Source of the DNA: Methanohalophilus portucalensis | GTDB lineage: Archaea > Halobacteriota > Methanosarcinia > Methanosarcinales > Methanosarcinaceae | NCBI RefSeq assembly: GCF_002761295.1 | Contig: NZ_CP017881.1 | Span: 1,921,750 to 1,985,749 of the forward strand | DNA: 64,000 nt | Direction of reading: 5' to 3' | Part shown: positions 30,577 through 39,946 of the stretch, one piece after another | Layout of the letters: every line of letters begins with the position of its first letter | Position numbering within the stretch: the stretch's first letter is position 1 | Program-made: the position numbers and the translations under genes | The notes under the pieces: model-generated | What the model was told of the DNA's origin: nothing | The model's database searches: none | The model's input: the letters and a program-made list of their open reading frames with translations, nothing else

Positions 30577-32043
30577 ATGCTTCAAAAGAAGCAATTCGAA
30601 ATACTGATGATAGATGACAAACCTGAAGACATAGATATTATCGAGAAGATGCTTCAGGCAGAGTATACCATAAAAAAGGCAAATTCAGGAATTGACAGTC
30701 TGGAGATAATGGAAAAAACAACTCCTGATGTGATATTGCTGGATATTAACCTGAATGATATCAGTGGCCATGAAATATGCAGAATCATTAAGCAACGCCA
30801 GGATACACGTGCCATCCCCCTGATCATCGTAACAGCCATTAACAATAGGGAAGAAAAAGTCAGGGCCTTCAATAATGGTGCGGATGATTTTGTCCTGAAA
30901 CCGGTTGATGAGTTCATACTCAAGAGCCGTATTGAGACCCTGCTAAAAGTAAAAGGGTTGCAGCAGCAGATCCTTCAGGAAAGGGACCTGGCACTCAAGT
31001 ATATAGACACGGCGGGTTCCATAATGATAATCCTGGACAGGCATATGAATATCAAGCTTGCAAACCAAAAAACTGCAAAGGTGCTGGGATATGAGACCTC
31101 CGTACTAAAGGAAAAAAACTGGATAGACAGTTTTGTTCCTGCAGAGGAAAAAATAAAGGTTAAGAAGCAATTCAAAAGACTACTCAATGAAGAAAGGGGC
31201 ATACCCGAATACCTGGAAAATCATATTATAAACCGCAAAGGGGAAAAAAGATTAATTCGCTGGCGCCAGACTGTTTTGAGGGATAATTTGGGAGAAGTTG
31301 GAGAAATAGTAGTTGCCGGCGAAGATGTTACTGCCCAAAAAGAAACTGAAGAGCAACTCAAAAAGGCCCATGAAGAACTAAAAACTATTGATCAGGTCAA
31401 AAAAGAATTCATTGCCAATACCAGTCATGAACTTCGCACCCCCATGATATCCCTCAAAGGCTTCAGCGACCTGCTCAGCAAAGAAAGGCTTGGAGAACTT
31501 GGCCCTGAACAGAAAAAAGCCATGGAGTCCATCTCTCGCAATTCGATATTTCTACACAGACTCATTGAGTCATTATTTTATGCAGATGATACAGCCAGAG
31601 ATAACATACGCTATTCCTTTAGCCCCCTGGATATAAACAAATTTTTAAAAGAAATACTACAGGATATTTCCATTCAAATCAGGGAAAAGGGAATTACTAT
31701 AGATACCTGCTTTGATGACAGAGTTTGTGAAATTCCTGGCAGCTATAATTACCTCAGACGAGTATTCCTCCACCTGCTGGATAATGCCATCAGGTTTTGC
31801 CCGGCAGATTCCACGATATCCATCACAACCCTGAAAGGGGGCGAAAATATCGATATATATATAGAATATGTGCCTGAATTACCAGACAAAATCGAATACA
31901 ATCGATCTACTCTTGAAGAGATGGACGATGCAGGGATACGTATTTGCAGGGAAATAATCGACACACACAAGGGGGAACTGAAAATAACAGAAAGCGAAAG
32001 TCTCACGCAAATTTTGGTGAAACTTCCGCCACAGCGAAATTAA
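30577..32043 (+). CDS. Response regulator-PAS-histidine kinase hybrid with degenerate ATP lid
   Basis: The 488-aa cytosolic signalling protein starts with a receiver domain (MIDDKPEDIDII, phosphoacceptor Asp in VILLDINLND, Lys in FVLKPVDEF). A PAS domain with PAC segment follows (about 140-255), then the dimerisation/His box FIANTSHELRTPMISLKGFS near residue 280. The ATPase domain keeps the N-box (VFLHLLDNAIRFCP) but lacks clear G1 (DxGxG) and G2 glycine motifs; the region reads IEYVPELPDKIEYNRSTL. ATP binding may be lost or unusual. No membrane segment. A GAGGGAG site precedes ATG 30577 and a TATA-like ttttatataact lies at 30516-30527. Confidence 0.85.
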   Translation: MLQKKQFEILMIDDKPEDIDIIEKMLQAEYTIKKANSGIDSLEIMEKTTPDVILLDINLNDISGHEICRIIKQRQDTRAIPLIIVTAINNREEKVRAFNNGADDFVLKPVDEFILKSRIETLLKVKGLQQQILQERDLALKYIDTAGSIMIILDRHMNIKLANQKTAKVLGYETSVLKEKNWIDSFVPAEEKIKVKKQFKRLLNEERGIPEYLENHIINRKGEKRLIRWRQTVLRDNLGEVGEIVVAGEDVTAQKETEEQLKKAHEELKTIDQVKKEFIANTSHELRTPMISLKGFSDLLSKERLGELGPEQKKAMESISRNSIFLHRLIESLFYADDTARDNIRYSFSPLDINKFLKEILQDISIQIREKGITIDTCFDDRVCEIPGSYNYLRRVFLHLLDNAIRFCPADSTISITTLKGGENIDIYIEYVPELPDKIEYNRSTLEEMDDAGIRICREIIDTHKGELKITESESLTQILVKLPPQRN

Positions 32044-33101
32044 CACATTGCCTTTTCAAGCAGCTCAATAAGATCTATGAGCTCACAGTCTTCTGCAGCC
32101 ATCTCAAGATTGGAGCGGCACAGGGGACAGGAAGTTACGAGTAATTCGGCCTTTTCTGGAATCTCATCCAGTCTTTTGGAGGCAAGGGAGCGGGAAAGAT
32201 CTGAGAAACTTCTCCTCACACCACCTCCGCCACCACAGCAACGTGCATTTTCATGGTGGGTGTCCATCTCCTCAAGATTGCATATACGCCTGATAACATT
32301 GCGAGGTGCCTCGTATATACCATGTGCCCTGCCTATATGACAGGGGTCGTGATAGGACACGGAAATATCAAGTTTGCGGATATCAAGTTCATCGAGTTTT
32401 TGTTCTAAAAACTCGGATAAATGAAGTACCTCAAACTCATCGGGATAATCCTTTTTCAGGGTAGTGTAGCAACCAGCACATCCTGTGATTATGGTTTTTG
32501 CCCCGCTCTTTTTAATCTGCTCCATGTTGTGCTCGATCAATTCGGAGGCATCAGAGCCTGTGCGAAGCAGAGGGGAACCACAGCATACCTCGTCCTGCAA
32601 AACACCCACCCCGAACTTCCTGAGGATGTCAAAGGTCTTGCGTGCAACTTCCGGATACCTGTATGCAGTCATACAGCCTGCAAAATAAACATATTCACAT
32701 TTATCAGGCAGTTCTTCCCTCACCGTTGGTTCTAGCCAGTGCAGGCGTTGCCGGGATTCGCGCAGGGGATTGCCCCATTCAACAGTGTCCTTTTTGAGTT
32801 TTTCCTGAGCCTTGCTGGCTCCGGCTTTGCGCACAACAGCTGCACGTGCATTTTCAACTATATCCGGAGGTGTTGCCCCTGAAGGGCACATTTGCTCACA
32901 TATCCCGCAGGTTGTACAGGTATCCAGGGAAAAACGGAAACTGTCATCAATATCCGAATCATCATCGATTTGCTGGGCGATGAGCATCCGGCCCCGTGCA
33001 TTGGTGGATTCCCAGCCATATTCATTAAATACGGGACAATAAGCCCTGCAGGTTCCACAGTGCACACATTTCAGGATTGACCTGCGATCTTCATCATTCA
33101 T
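32040..33101 (-). CDS. glcF: Iron-sulfur subunit of a glycolate/lactate dehydrogenase (CCG-domain protein)
   Basis: The 353-aa protein carries two 4Fe-4S motifs (CVHCGTCRAYCP, CTTCGICEQMCP) and two CCG modules: YFAGCMTAY with EVCCGSPLL, and SYHDPCHIGRAHG with ARCCGGGGGVRRSF. These are shared by GlcF and heterodisulfide reductase subunit D/B. It overlaps the flavoprotein gene by four bases (ATGA), so the pair forms one complex. It would pass electrons from 2-hydroxyacid oxidation to a membrane or cytosolic carrier. Its stop overlaps that of the sensor kinase. Confidence 0.85.
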   Translation of the reverse strand: MNDEDRRSILKCVHCGTCRAYCPVFNEYGWESTNARGRMLIAQQIDDDSDIDDSFRFSLDTCTTCGICEQMCPSGATPPDIVENARAAVVRKAGASKAQEKLKKDTVEWGNPLRESRQRLHWLEPTVREELPDKCEYVYFAGCMTAYRYPEVARKTFDILRKFGVGVLQDEVCCGSPLLRTGSDASELIEHNMEQIKKSGAKTIITGCAGCYTTLKKDYPDEFEVLHLSEFLEQKLDELDIRKLDISVSYHDPCHIGRAHGIYEAPRNVIRRICNLEEMDTHHENARCCGGGGGVRRSFSDLSRSLASKRLDEIPEKAELLVTSCPLCRSNLEMAAEDCELIDLIELLEKAMC

Positions 33102-34474
33102 TTATCCACCCCCAACTTGCCGGGATTGAGGATTCCTTTGGGATCAAGGGCTTTCTTGATAAGGGACATTACCGGGAGGGATGTAGGATGCTCAAGTTCC
33201 ATATAGTTCGAGCGTGCACCCCCAATGCCGTGTTCTGCGGAGACCGTACCCCCCAGTTCTATTGCCTGTCGGTAAATAAGGTCAGCAGCCCTGTGGAGCT
33301 TGTCCCATTCTTCCTCACTGAGCATATCTATACTCATACCGGTATGCAGATTGCCATCCCCTATATGACCATATATCATGATCGGAATTCCTACTTCATC
33401 GGATATCCTGTGTACATTCTCGATCATATCAGGTATCTTTTTTATTGGCACACCGACATCCTCTCCTACATAAACCCGATTGCGCAGGGGATCCAGGCGA
33501 CTTATTGCCGCCCCCACAATACGCCGGGCAGCCCAGATGCGATCACTTTCCTGTTCATCCCTTGCCGCACGTATGTCATCTGCAATCCCTTCACATACCT
33601 TTTTCACCATTTCTGAAGCCTCGGAGACCGCACCTTCTGAACCATCCACCTCAACCATGAGAATAGCACCTGCATCAGGGATATCAAGAGTCGGGTCATA
33701 GGATTTCAGGGCACGAATTGTGGTACTATCCAGTATTTCACAGGCTGATGGAATTGTTCCCGAGGAAAGGATACGCACAACCGCGCCTCCGGCTTTTTCC
33801 GCACTATCAAAGGAGAGGAGAATTACCAGCCTGGCGCGGGGCAGGGGATGAATCTTCAAAACTGCCTCAGTAATTATGCCCAGAGTTCCTTCAGAACCTA
33901 CCATCAGGGATGTCAGATCATAACCTGAAGCCATTTTTAGTGTTTTTGAACCGGTCCTGATGATGCTGCCGTCAGCAAGGACTACTTCAAGGTCCAGCAC
34001 ATAACGTTTCGTAGTACCATATTTTACGGAACGCATTCCACTGCCATTGTTCGCTATAAGTCCAGCCAGGGTACACATAGCAGTACTGCCCGGGTCGGGA
34101 GGGAAGAAAAAACCATATGGTTTCAGGGTTTCGTTTAGCCTGGAATGCACAACCCCGGGTCCGATGGTTACCTGCAGATTATCAATGTCTATATCGATAA
34201 TCTCATCCATTCCGCTCATATCCAGCACAATTCCGCCACGGACCGGTACTGCGCCACCTGCAAGACCACTGGCAGCACCCCGGGCCACCACAGGCATTTC
34301 ATTTTCAGAAGCAAGTTTTACTATCTTGCTTACCTGTTCTGAATTATGCGGGCGTACAACATATTCAGGACGACCCTTTACCTGGGATGCATCCGAAGAA
34401 TAGCAACAAATGTCCGAGGCCGAATTACTTACGTTTTTATCGCCAACTATCTCCTTCAGCCTGTTGAGAAGCAT
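33098..34474 (-). CDS. glcD: FAD-linked 2-hydroxyacid dehydrogenase (GlcD / D-lactate dehydrogenase type)
   Basis: The 458-aa flavoprotein is of the PCMH (FAD_binding_4) fold. It shows SKIVKLASENEMPVVARGAASGLAGGAVP, PDPGSTAMCTLAGLIANN and NNGSGMRSVKYGTTKRYVL for FAD binding. The C-terminal FAD-oxidase domain ends with MIYGHIGDGNLH and SAEHGIGGARSNYM. It oxidises D-lactate, glycolate or a related acid to the oxoacid. Partner is the iron-sulfur subunit encoded immediately downstream. The exact substrate cannot be read from sequence. Methanogens of this family are not known to grow on lactate, so a detoxifying or salvage role is possible. Confidence 0.85.
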   Translation of the reverse strand: MLLNRLKEIVGDKNVSNSASDICCYSSDASQVKGRPEYVVRPHNSEQVSKIVKLASENEMPVVARGAASGLAGGAVPVRGGIVLDMSGMDEIIDIDIDNLQVTIGPGVVHSRLNETLKPYGFFFPPDPGSTAMCTLAGLIANNGSGMRSVKYGTTKRYVLDLEVVLADGSIIRTGSKTLKMASGYDLTSLMVGSEGTLGIITEAVLKIHPLPRARLVILLSFDSAEKAGGAVVRILSSGTIPSACEILDSTTIRALKSYDPTLDIPDAGAILMVEVDGSEGAVSEASEMVKKVCEGIADDIRAARDEQESDRIWAARRIVGAAISRLDPLRNRVYVGEDVGVPIKKIPDMIENVHRISDEVGIPIMIYGHIGDGNLHTGMSIDMLSEEEWDKLHRAADLIYRQAIELGGTVSAEHGIGGARSNYMELEHPTSLPVMSLIKKALDPKGILNPGKLGVDK

Positions 34475-34556
34475 ATACGTTCAACCTGTGATGTATTGAT
34501 CAATATTATGTGATTGAGTAGAAAACGTTTACATCTATATAGTTCTATTCTATGCC

Positions 34557-36389
34557 ATGACCAGATACTTTGAAGTCCACCAGCGAGATGGGGCTGCAAG
34601 AACGGGAAGCCTCTATCTTAACAACACAATCCCTACACCAACGGTAATTGACACTTCTTCCCTCAAACCAGAAGGAGAGGGAGATATAATATACCCGGGC
34701 AACCAATGGCATTTCGGTAGTGGAAAAGCAGCAACACAAGCCACCCTGAATTTAAGGGAAAATGTGGAGAAAGATAAACTCATAATCATGCCTTCCTGCA
34801 CATATTCGCCCATGGTGGCAGGAGATGTTACCTGTGAAAAGATTGATGTGCCAGCTGATGAGGGACCCACGGGTATAGCCTATTCAGAAAGAGACCCGGA
34901 AAATACCCGGGACCTCTATGTGGCAGACGGCATCGGCTGCCATGAAGGCAATCCTCGCAGGCTACTGGCCGAGTTAATGCAGATCAGGAAGAACATTGCA
35001 CCGGATTCAGCCCTTTATGCACCGAATACCGCCCTGCCGGAAAATGTTGCCATGCTGATTTACCTGGGAGTGGATATCCTGGATACGACAAGGGCAACTA
35101 TCGCGGCCTTTGAAGATAAATACATGACACCAGCCGGTTTTATCCACCTGGACAGACTTGCAGAATTGCCCTGCTGCTGTTCCCATTGCAGTGGCATGAG
35201 TGCAAAAGAAGTAAAGGATATGGATAAAAAGCAACGCGCCCGCCTACTTGAAAAACATAATATCGCTACTCTTGAAGCAGAGGTAGCCCTTGTCAGACAA
35301 CGGATACGCAGTGCCTCTCTCAGGGAATATGTGGAAGGAAGATGCCGTCATGACCCCGCCCTTGTGGCAATGCTGCGTTTGAGTGATGTAGAATACGATT
35401 TCCTCGAAGAGAGAACAGCCCTTTTCAAACCCGCACCCCTGCTTGCAACAACCTCTGAATCCCTGACAAGGCCTGAAGTTGTACGCTTTGCCCGACGAGT
35501 ACAGCAGCGATACACACCACCAGAAAAAGATATCCTGCTACTTTTACCCTGTTCGGCCCGCAAACCTTACTCTATTTCTATGACCCATTCCAGATTCCGC
35601 AAGGCACTTGGTAAGAATCTTAAACTTGTGCAGGAAGTCATAATTACCTCACCCCTGGGAATAGTACCCCGGGAACTGGAAGTCACATATCCTGCAGCAC
35701 ATTATGACACCACAGTAACGGGCTACTGGGATGCAGAGGAACACAGATGGGTAGAGGAATGTCTGGAGGACTTCCTGCTAAAACATCCTTACAAACATAT
35801 TGTAGCGCATGTGGAAGATGAATATCGCAGTATATGTGAGAACGTGTCCAAAAAACTCGGATTGGAAATAACTTACACCTCCGACGGAAATGTGACGTCT
35901 CCAACCTCCCTGCACAAACTTGAAGATACAATGAAAGAATTATGTAGCGGGCTCAGCTACAGAGGAGATTACAGACGGGACATGCTAAAAGCCATTGCAG
36001 ATTACCAGTTTGGTGCAGGTTCAGGTGAAAAACTATTACCCCCTGATTCAAAAATAAAAGCCCCTTTCCCCCGCTACCAGGCATTCCTGGATAAGGAACA
36101 ACTCATAACCCTGATACCCGAAAATGGTACGATAGCCCTGACCATCGAAGGAGCTAAGAGGATTATTGAAACAGGAGATTATGTTGTAAATATCGATGAT
36201 TTCGTGCCACGCGGTTCAATACTGGCACCTGGAGTCATCAATGCCGATGAGCGGATTCGCCCCAATGATGAAGTATTCATATGCGGAGATAAAGCATTCT
36301 GTGTTGGACGTGCTGCTATGAGCGGCCCCGAGATGATACACTCCAGCCGGGGAATTGCTGTGGATGTAAGGCACGTCAAAAAATTGTAA
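34557..36389 (+). CDS. arcS: Archaeosine synthase (ArcS, TgtA2)
   Basis: ArcS converts preQ0 at tRNA position 15 to archaeosine or its lysine adduct, following TgtA (18145-19620). The 610-aa protein retains a TGT-like N-terminal barrel that lacks the usual transglycosylase Asp context (starts MTRYFEVHQRDGAARTG), a cysteine-rich LPCCCSHCSGM zinc site near residue 205, the ArcS-specific LLPCSARKPYSISMTH near 332, and a C-terminal PUA domain (VVNIDDFVPRGSILAPGV, DEVFICGDKAFCVGRA). Length and domains are complete. Weak or absent ribosome-binding site at ATG 34557. Confidence 0.93.
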   Translation: MTRYFEVHQRDGAARTGSLYLNNTIPTPTVIDTSSLKPEGEGDIIYPGNQWHFGSGKAATQATLNLRENVEKDKLIIMPSCTYSPMVAGDVTCEKIDVPADEGPTGIAYSERDPENTRDLYVADGIGCHEGNPRRLLAELMQIRKNIAPDSALYAPNTALPENVAMLIYLGVDILDTTRATIAAFEDKYMTPAGFIHLDRLAELPCCCSHCSGMSAKEVKDMDKKQRARLLEKHNIATLEAEVALVRQRIRSASLREYVEGRCRHDPALVAMLRLSDVEYDFLEERTALFKPAPLLATTSESLTRPEVVRFARRVQQRYTPPEKDILLLLPCSARKPYSISMTHSRFRKALGKNLKLVQEVIITSPLGIVPRELEVTYPAAHYDTTVTGYWDAEEHRWVEECLEDFLLKHPYKHIVAHVEDEYRSICENVSKKLGLEITYTSDGNVTSPTSLHKLEDTMKELCSGLSYRGDYRRDMLKAIADYQFGAGSGEKLLPPDSKIKAPFPRYQAFLDKEQLITLIPENGTIALTIEGAKRIIETGDYVVNIDDFVPRGSILAPGVINADERIRPNDEVFICGDKAFCVGRAAMSGPEMIHSSRGIAVDVRHVKKL

Positions 36390-36409
36390 AATGCCCGGGA
36401 GGGGCAACA

Positions 36410-36895
36410 TTGCTGTTTAGAAGATTCGAAGGAAGGGATTTTGCCGAAGTGCTTCAGATTGAAATGGAGGCATTCGAAGACCATGACCCCTACACCTACA
36501 TGAATTTTTATGAAATGAACCCAAAAGGTTTTCTTGTTGCTGAAAGCGGGAAAAACATTACTGGTTTTGTAATGGGATATCGCAGTAGTGAACAGGAAGG
36601 GAGGATATTTTCCCTTGCCGTTAAAAAAGAATTTCAGAAAAGGGGAATTGGTCAGGCATTATTGCAGGTAATACAGAGACATTTCCGCAACCGTAATGTA
36701 AGATATGTGCGCCTGGAAGTTCGTGCCAGCAATAAAAAAGCCAGGAGTCTTTATAGTCGCATGGGGTTTATCGACTGCTGGTATGAACCGGGTTATTACA
36801 TCGATGGGGAGTGCGGAATAATTATGAAGAAATATCTATGTCCCGCAGGTTTGCATGAAGATTTATTGACAGACAATTGGCCTGTCATATCTTAA
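36410..36895 (+). CDS. GNAT-family N-acetyltransferase (RimI-like)
   Basis: The 161-aa protein has the GNAT core: FRRFEGRDFAEVLQIEMEAF at the start, IFSLAVKKEFQKRGIGQALL (acetyl-CoA loop QKRGIG) and LEVRASNKKARSLYSRMGF, as in RimI-type N-terminal protein acetyltransferases. The start is TTG at 36410: GGGAGGGG lies five bases before it and no ATG is nearby. It follows arcS by 20 bases and is probably cotranscribed. Substrate unknown; protein N-termini are the common choice for archaeal single-GNAT enzymes. Confidence 0.85.
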   Translation: MLFRRFEGRDFAEVLQIEMEAFEDHDPYTYMNFYEMNPKGFLVAESGKNITGFVMGYRSSEQEGRIFSLAVKKEFQKRGIGQALLQVIQRHFRNRNVRYVRLEVRASNKKARSLYSRMGFIDCWYEPGYYIDGECGIIMKKYLCPAGLHEDLLTDNWPVIS

Positions 36896-36902
36896 GTTCC
36901 TT

Positions 36903-37187
36903 TCAATTACTATGTGAAACCCCATGTCCCGATCTCTCGGCAAATTCCTGCATCCTGATAGAGGTCCTGCTCACACTGGATATCTCATCTTCTGATATGA
37001 TGGATGCCAGATGATTACCGAGGATAAAGATTGCATGCTTGTGTTCTGCTTTGCTTCGATGGATGTGAACAGGACTTATGGAGAGGGAGTTATAATCCTC
37101 AAAATCATGCTCTACACCCTGATCTTCCAGATACCTTTTGATTTGGGCCATCAAAGTATGCAACTGGATCAGTTCATCTTTGTGCAT
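36903..37187 (-). CDS. UPF0058 family His-rich protein
   Basis: This 94-aa archaeal protein has no known function. It shows MHKDELIQLHTLMAQIKRYL followed by a His-rich stretch, PVHIHRSKAEHKHAIFILGNHLA, which suggests metal binding. A TTTAAATT box about 27 bases upstream gives a very short leader, with AGGTTGT as a weak ribosome-binding site. Single gene. The 218 bases between it and the next gene hold its promoter and nothing else recognised. Confidence 0.75.
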   Translation of the reverse strand: MHKDELIQLHTLMAQIKRYLEDQGVEHDFEDYNSLSISPVHIHRSKAEHKHAIFILGNHLASIISEDEISSVSRTSIRMQEFAERSGHGVSHSN

Positions 37188-37405
37188 TGTAACAACCTGT
37201 ATTATATCAATTTAAAGCAGCATAGACTCAGAAATAGAATCTAAATGAGTTAGATAAAACCATTCCCTACGGAAAGAAGTTGCTTTGTTGTACTATATAC
37301 TATTTTCTATTTAATTACAACTAATAATGATTAACAACGCCTGTATCTAAAGATATAGGATCCAGCTTTGTTAAAAAATAATCTAAAAATAATTCCTAAT
37401 TGGTC

Positions 37406-37999
37406 TTAAAAAAGTGTATTTCCTAAAAGCATTGCCACAAGTGCAGCAAATGGTATAAAAAGGTTGTCATGGCGGGAAATAGAACATTCCGTGACCATAC
37501 CGGCCACACTACCAATAACAGCCAGCGCTCCAACAAAATAAAATCCTACTATAGAAGACAGGATTATTCCTCCGATGGTACCCTCCACTGTCTTAAATGA
37601 GCCGGGCAGCCGCAACCTTCCCAGACGACCAATCAGCGGTGCTACTCCATCACCCAGAGCCAGGACCACCATGGAAGCATAACATATACCTGCATCTACA
37701 AAATAACTCAGACCAATAAGGACAAAGAAAGACAGAATGTAAAAAAGGGGGTCCAGTGCGAACACTTCCTTTTCCCTGCTCCTCCATAAAAGACCATATA
37801 CATACCTTATCTTTTCAGCCGGTTTGATAGCTTCCATTATGAGAAAAATAATTGTTGCACCCGCAAGTGCCAGTGCGGCATATTCCCTGCCATAAATATC
37901 CGCGATAAAGGGAACCGCCACTCCCGACATATGCACTATTTTGCGTAAAGGAAGGGGTTTTTTGCCACATAAGGGATTATTATTATAAGCTGCCATCAT
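37406..37999 (-). CDS. Dolichol-kinase-like (SEC59/COG0170) membrane protein
   Basis: This is an integral membrane protein of about 197 aa with five to six hydrophobic segments. It resembles the CTP-dependent dolichol/phytol kinase family, sharing PLPLRKIVHMSGVAVPF, ALGDGVAPLIGRLGR and LPGSFKTVEGTIGGII (nucleotide-binding region). A role in polyprenol phosphorylation for N-glycosylation or lipid recycling is inferred. The open frame reaches 38176, but conserved sequence begins near ATG 37999. No ribosome-binding site is present; a TATA-like aaactatatc about 27 bases before that ATG suggests a leaderless mRNA. Confidence 0.75.
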   Translation of the reverse strand: MMAAYNNNPLCGKKPLPLRKIVHMSGVAVPFIADIYGREYAALALAGATIIFLIMEAIKPAEKIRYVYGLLWRSREKEVFALDPLFYILSFFVLIGLSYFVDAGICYASMVVLALGDGVAPLIGRLGRLRLPGSFKTVEGTIGGIILSSIVGFYFVGALAVIGSVAGMVTECSISRHDNLFIPFAALVAMLLGNTLF

Positions 38000-38203
38000 C
38001 TGGAATCTGGCAGGTAAGCGGATATAGTTTGCTATTGGAAACCCGATATAATCATACATGATGTTACAAATTGCTATTTCAGATGAAATGTGGGAAAATA
38101 TACCATCCGAGGATGAGATTATTATATGATTATTTTGTATTATTAGCACAATTCTGGATACAAGATGCCATCTCATCCAGTGATTTGATTTGCCGGTGAT
38201 AGA

Positions 38204-38686
38204 ATGGAAGGAAAAGTTTGGAAATTCGGAGATGACGTGGATACTGACGCGGTTATCCCGGGAAGATTTCTGGTCCTAAACACCCCTGAAGAACTTGCAG
38301 CGCATGCGTTCGAAGGAGTGAGATCAGATTTTGCAGAAAATGTAAAGGAAAATGACATAATCGTTGCTGGAAGCAATTTTGGCTGCGGATCATCCAGAGA
38401 ACATGCACCCCTGGCATTAAAAGGGACAAAGGTTGGATGCGTTATTGCAAAATCCTTTGCAAGGATCTTTTTCAGAAACGCAATCAACATCGGTGTACCA
38501 TTACTGGAATGTGCTGATACAGACAATATAGATGAGAATGATAAACTTAAAGTGGATATTTCCACCGGTGTAATCGAAAACCTGTCCAAAGGAGAAAAGT
38601 ACCAGGCAACTCCTCTCCCTGATTTTGTAAGAGAGATTGTAAATGCTGGTGGACTAATAGAGTACACACGAAAGATAATTGATTAA
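38204..38686 (+). CDS. leuD: 3-isopropylmalate dehydratase small subunit
   Basis: LeuD swivels onto the iron-sulfur large subunit to isomerise 2- to 3-isopropylmalate. The 160-aa protein has GDDVDTDAVIPGRFLVLN, AGSNFGCGSSREHAPLAL and VIAKSFARIFFRNAINIG. The specificity loop after PGR reads FLVL, closer to the YLV pattern of isopropylmalate isomerases than to the YLRT reported for methanogen homoaconitase, so LeuD is preferred over HacB. GGTGAT precedes ATG 38204. It is followed at 27 bases by leuB. leuA lies at 25.7 kb; the large subunit is not in the window. Confidence 0.85.
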   Translation: MEGKVWKFGDDVDTDAVIPGRFLVLNTPEELAAHAFEGVRSDFAENVKENDIIVAGSNFGCGSSREHAPLALKGTKVGCVIAKSFARIFFRNAINIGVPLLECADTDNIDENDKLKVDISTGVIENLSKGEKYQATPLPDFVREIVNAGGLIEYTRKIID

Positions 38687-38713
38687 TCTTAATAATAACG
38701 GAGATAATTAACA

Positions 38714-39841
38714 ATGACCCAATATAAAGTGCCTGTAATTCCCGGAGATGGCATCGGCCCGGAAATTGTAGCAGAAGGAATGAAAGTTATAGATGCCGCA
38801 GGAGAAAAATTCGGATTCGATGTGGACTGGATAAATTATCCGCAAGGTGCTGACCATTACCTTGAAACCGGGGAACTTATGAGCGAGGACACGCTCAAGG
38901 AACTGTCCGACTATTCCGCCATATACCTGGGTTCGATAGGAGACCCTAGGATTGCTCCGGGTGTGCTCGAGAAAGGTATCCTGCTTGCTGCACGTTTTTA
39001 TTTTGACCAGTATATTAATCTACGTCCAATAAAACTTCTCGAGGGAGTATGGACTCCTATAAAGGATAAAACTCCTAAAGATATTGACTTTACAGTGGTA
39101 AGGGAAAACACTGAAGATTTCTATATCGGAATCGGTGGAAGGTCCAAGAAGGGGACCAGCAAGGAAATGCTTGAGGTCTCACGTTCCCTGTACTCCGCGA
39201 AATTTGACCTTGACATAGAAACCGACAGCGAGGAAATTGCCTATCAGATAGGAATGATCTCCAAAGAGGGTACCAGAAGGGTTATCGAGTATGCCTTTGA
39301 CCTTGCAGAAAAGCGTGACAAACATGTAGCTTCAGTGGATAAGGCAAATGTGCTCTCCGATATCTATGGATTCTGGAGAGAAGAATTTGAAGATGTAGCT
39401 GCCACACACCCCGATGTTGAAACAGATTTCAACTATGTTGATGCTATTACCATGTGGTTTGTCAAAAATCCCGACTGGTTTGATGTAGTTGTGACCCCAA
39501 ACATGTTCGGGGATATAATCACCGATTTGGGCGCAATGATACAGGGAGGACTGGGACTTGCACCCGGTGGAAACATCAATCCCGAAGGAACCAGCATGTT
39601 CGAACCAATCCACGGTTCTGCACCCAAGTACAAGGGACAGAACAAGGTCAACCCTATCGCCACAATATGGGCCGGTTCCATGCTGATAGACCAACTCGGA
39701 GAAACCGAAGCTGGTGCAAGTATTGTTTCTGCAATTGAACAGAATATAATAGAAAACAATGTCAAAACCTATGATATGGGAGGCAACTCTAAAACCTCCG
39801 ATGTGGGAGATGACATAGCAAGAATAATACTTGAAGAATAA
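38714..39841 (+). CDS. leuB: 3-isopropylmalate dehydrogenase (isocitrate/isopropylmalate family)
   Basis: This NAD-dependent oxidative decarboxylase is 375 aa. Signatures are [16 protein letters not shown], the substrate loop [31 protein letters not shown], and the metal/NAD region [21 protein letters not shown] with [19 protein letters not shown]. The placement directly after leuD supports the leucine pathway. Homoisocitrate dehydrogenase (coenzyme B pathway) is the main alternative and cannot be ruled out from sequence alone. GGAGAT precedes ATG 38714. Confidence 0.87.
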   Translation: MTQYKVPVIPGDGIGPEIVAEGMKVIDAAGEKFGFDVDWINYPQGADHYLETGELMSEDTLKELSDYSAIYLGSIGDPRIAPGVLEKGILLAARFYFDQYINLRPIKLLEGVWTPIKDKTPKDIDFTVVRENTEDFYIGIGGRSKKGTSKEMLEVSRSLYSAKFDLDIETDSEEIAYQIGMISKEGTRRVIEYAFDLAEKRDKHVASVDKANVLSDIYGFWREEFEDVAATHPDVETDFNYVDAITMWFVKNPDWFDVVVTPNMFGDIITDLGAMIQGGLGLAPGGNINPEGTSMFEPIHGSAPKYKGQNKVNPIATIWAGSMLIDQLGETEAGASIVSAIEQNIIENNVKTYDMGGNSKTSDVGDDIARIILEE

Positions 39842-39946
39842 GTGAATTTTCAGGGAGGTTTGCTGATGGGGTAATGCATACCTCCCTTTTCAGGCACCTG
39901 ATAAACAGGTGCAGAACGTAAGTTCACAGGTGGGAAGGGTACGCAT

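Noticed and set aside
37999-38176. Long N-terminal extension of the dolichol-kinase-like protein
   Set aside because: The upstream part has no family similarity or start signal, and it overlaps the promoter region of leuD.
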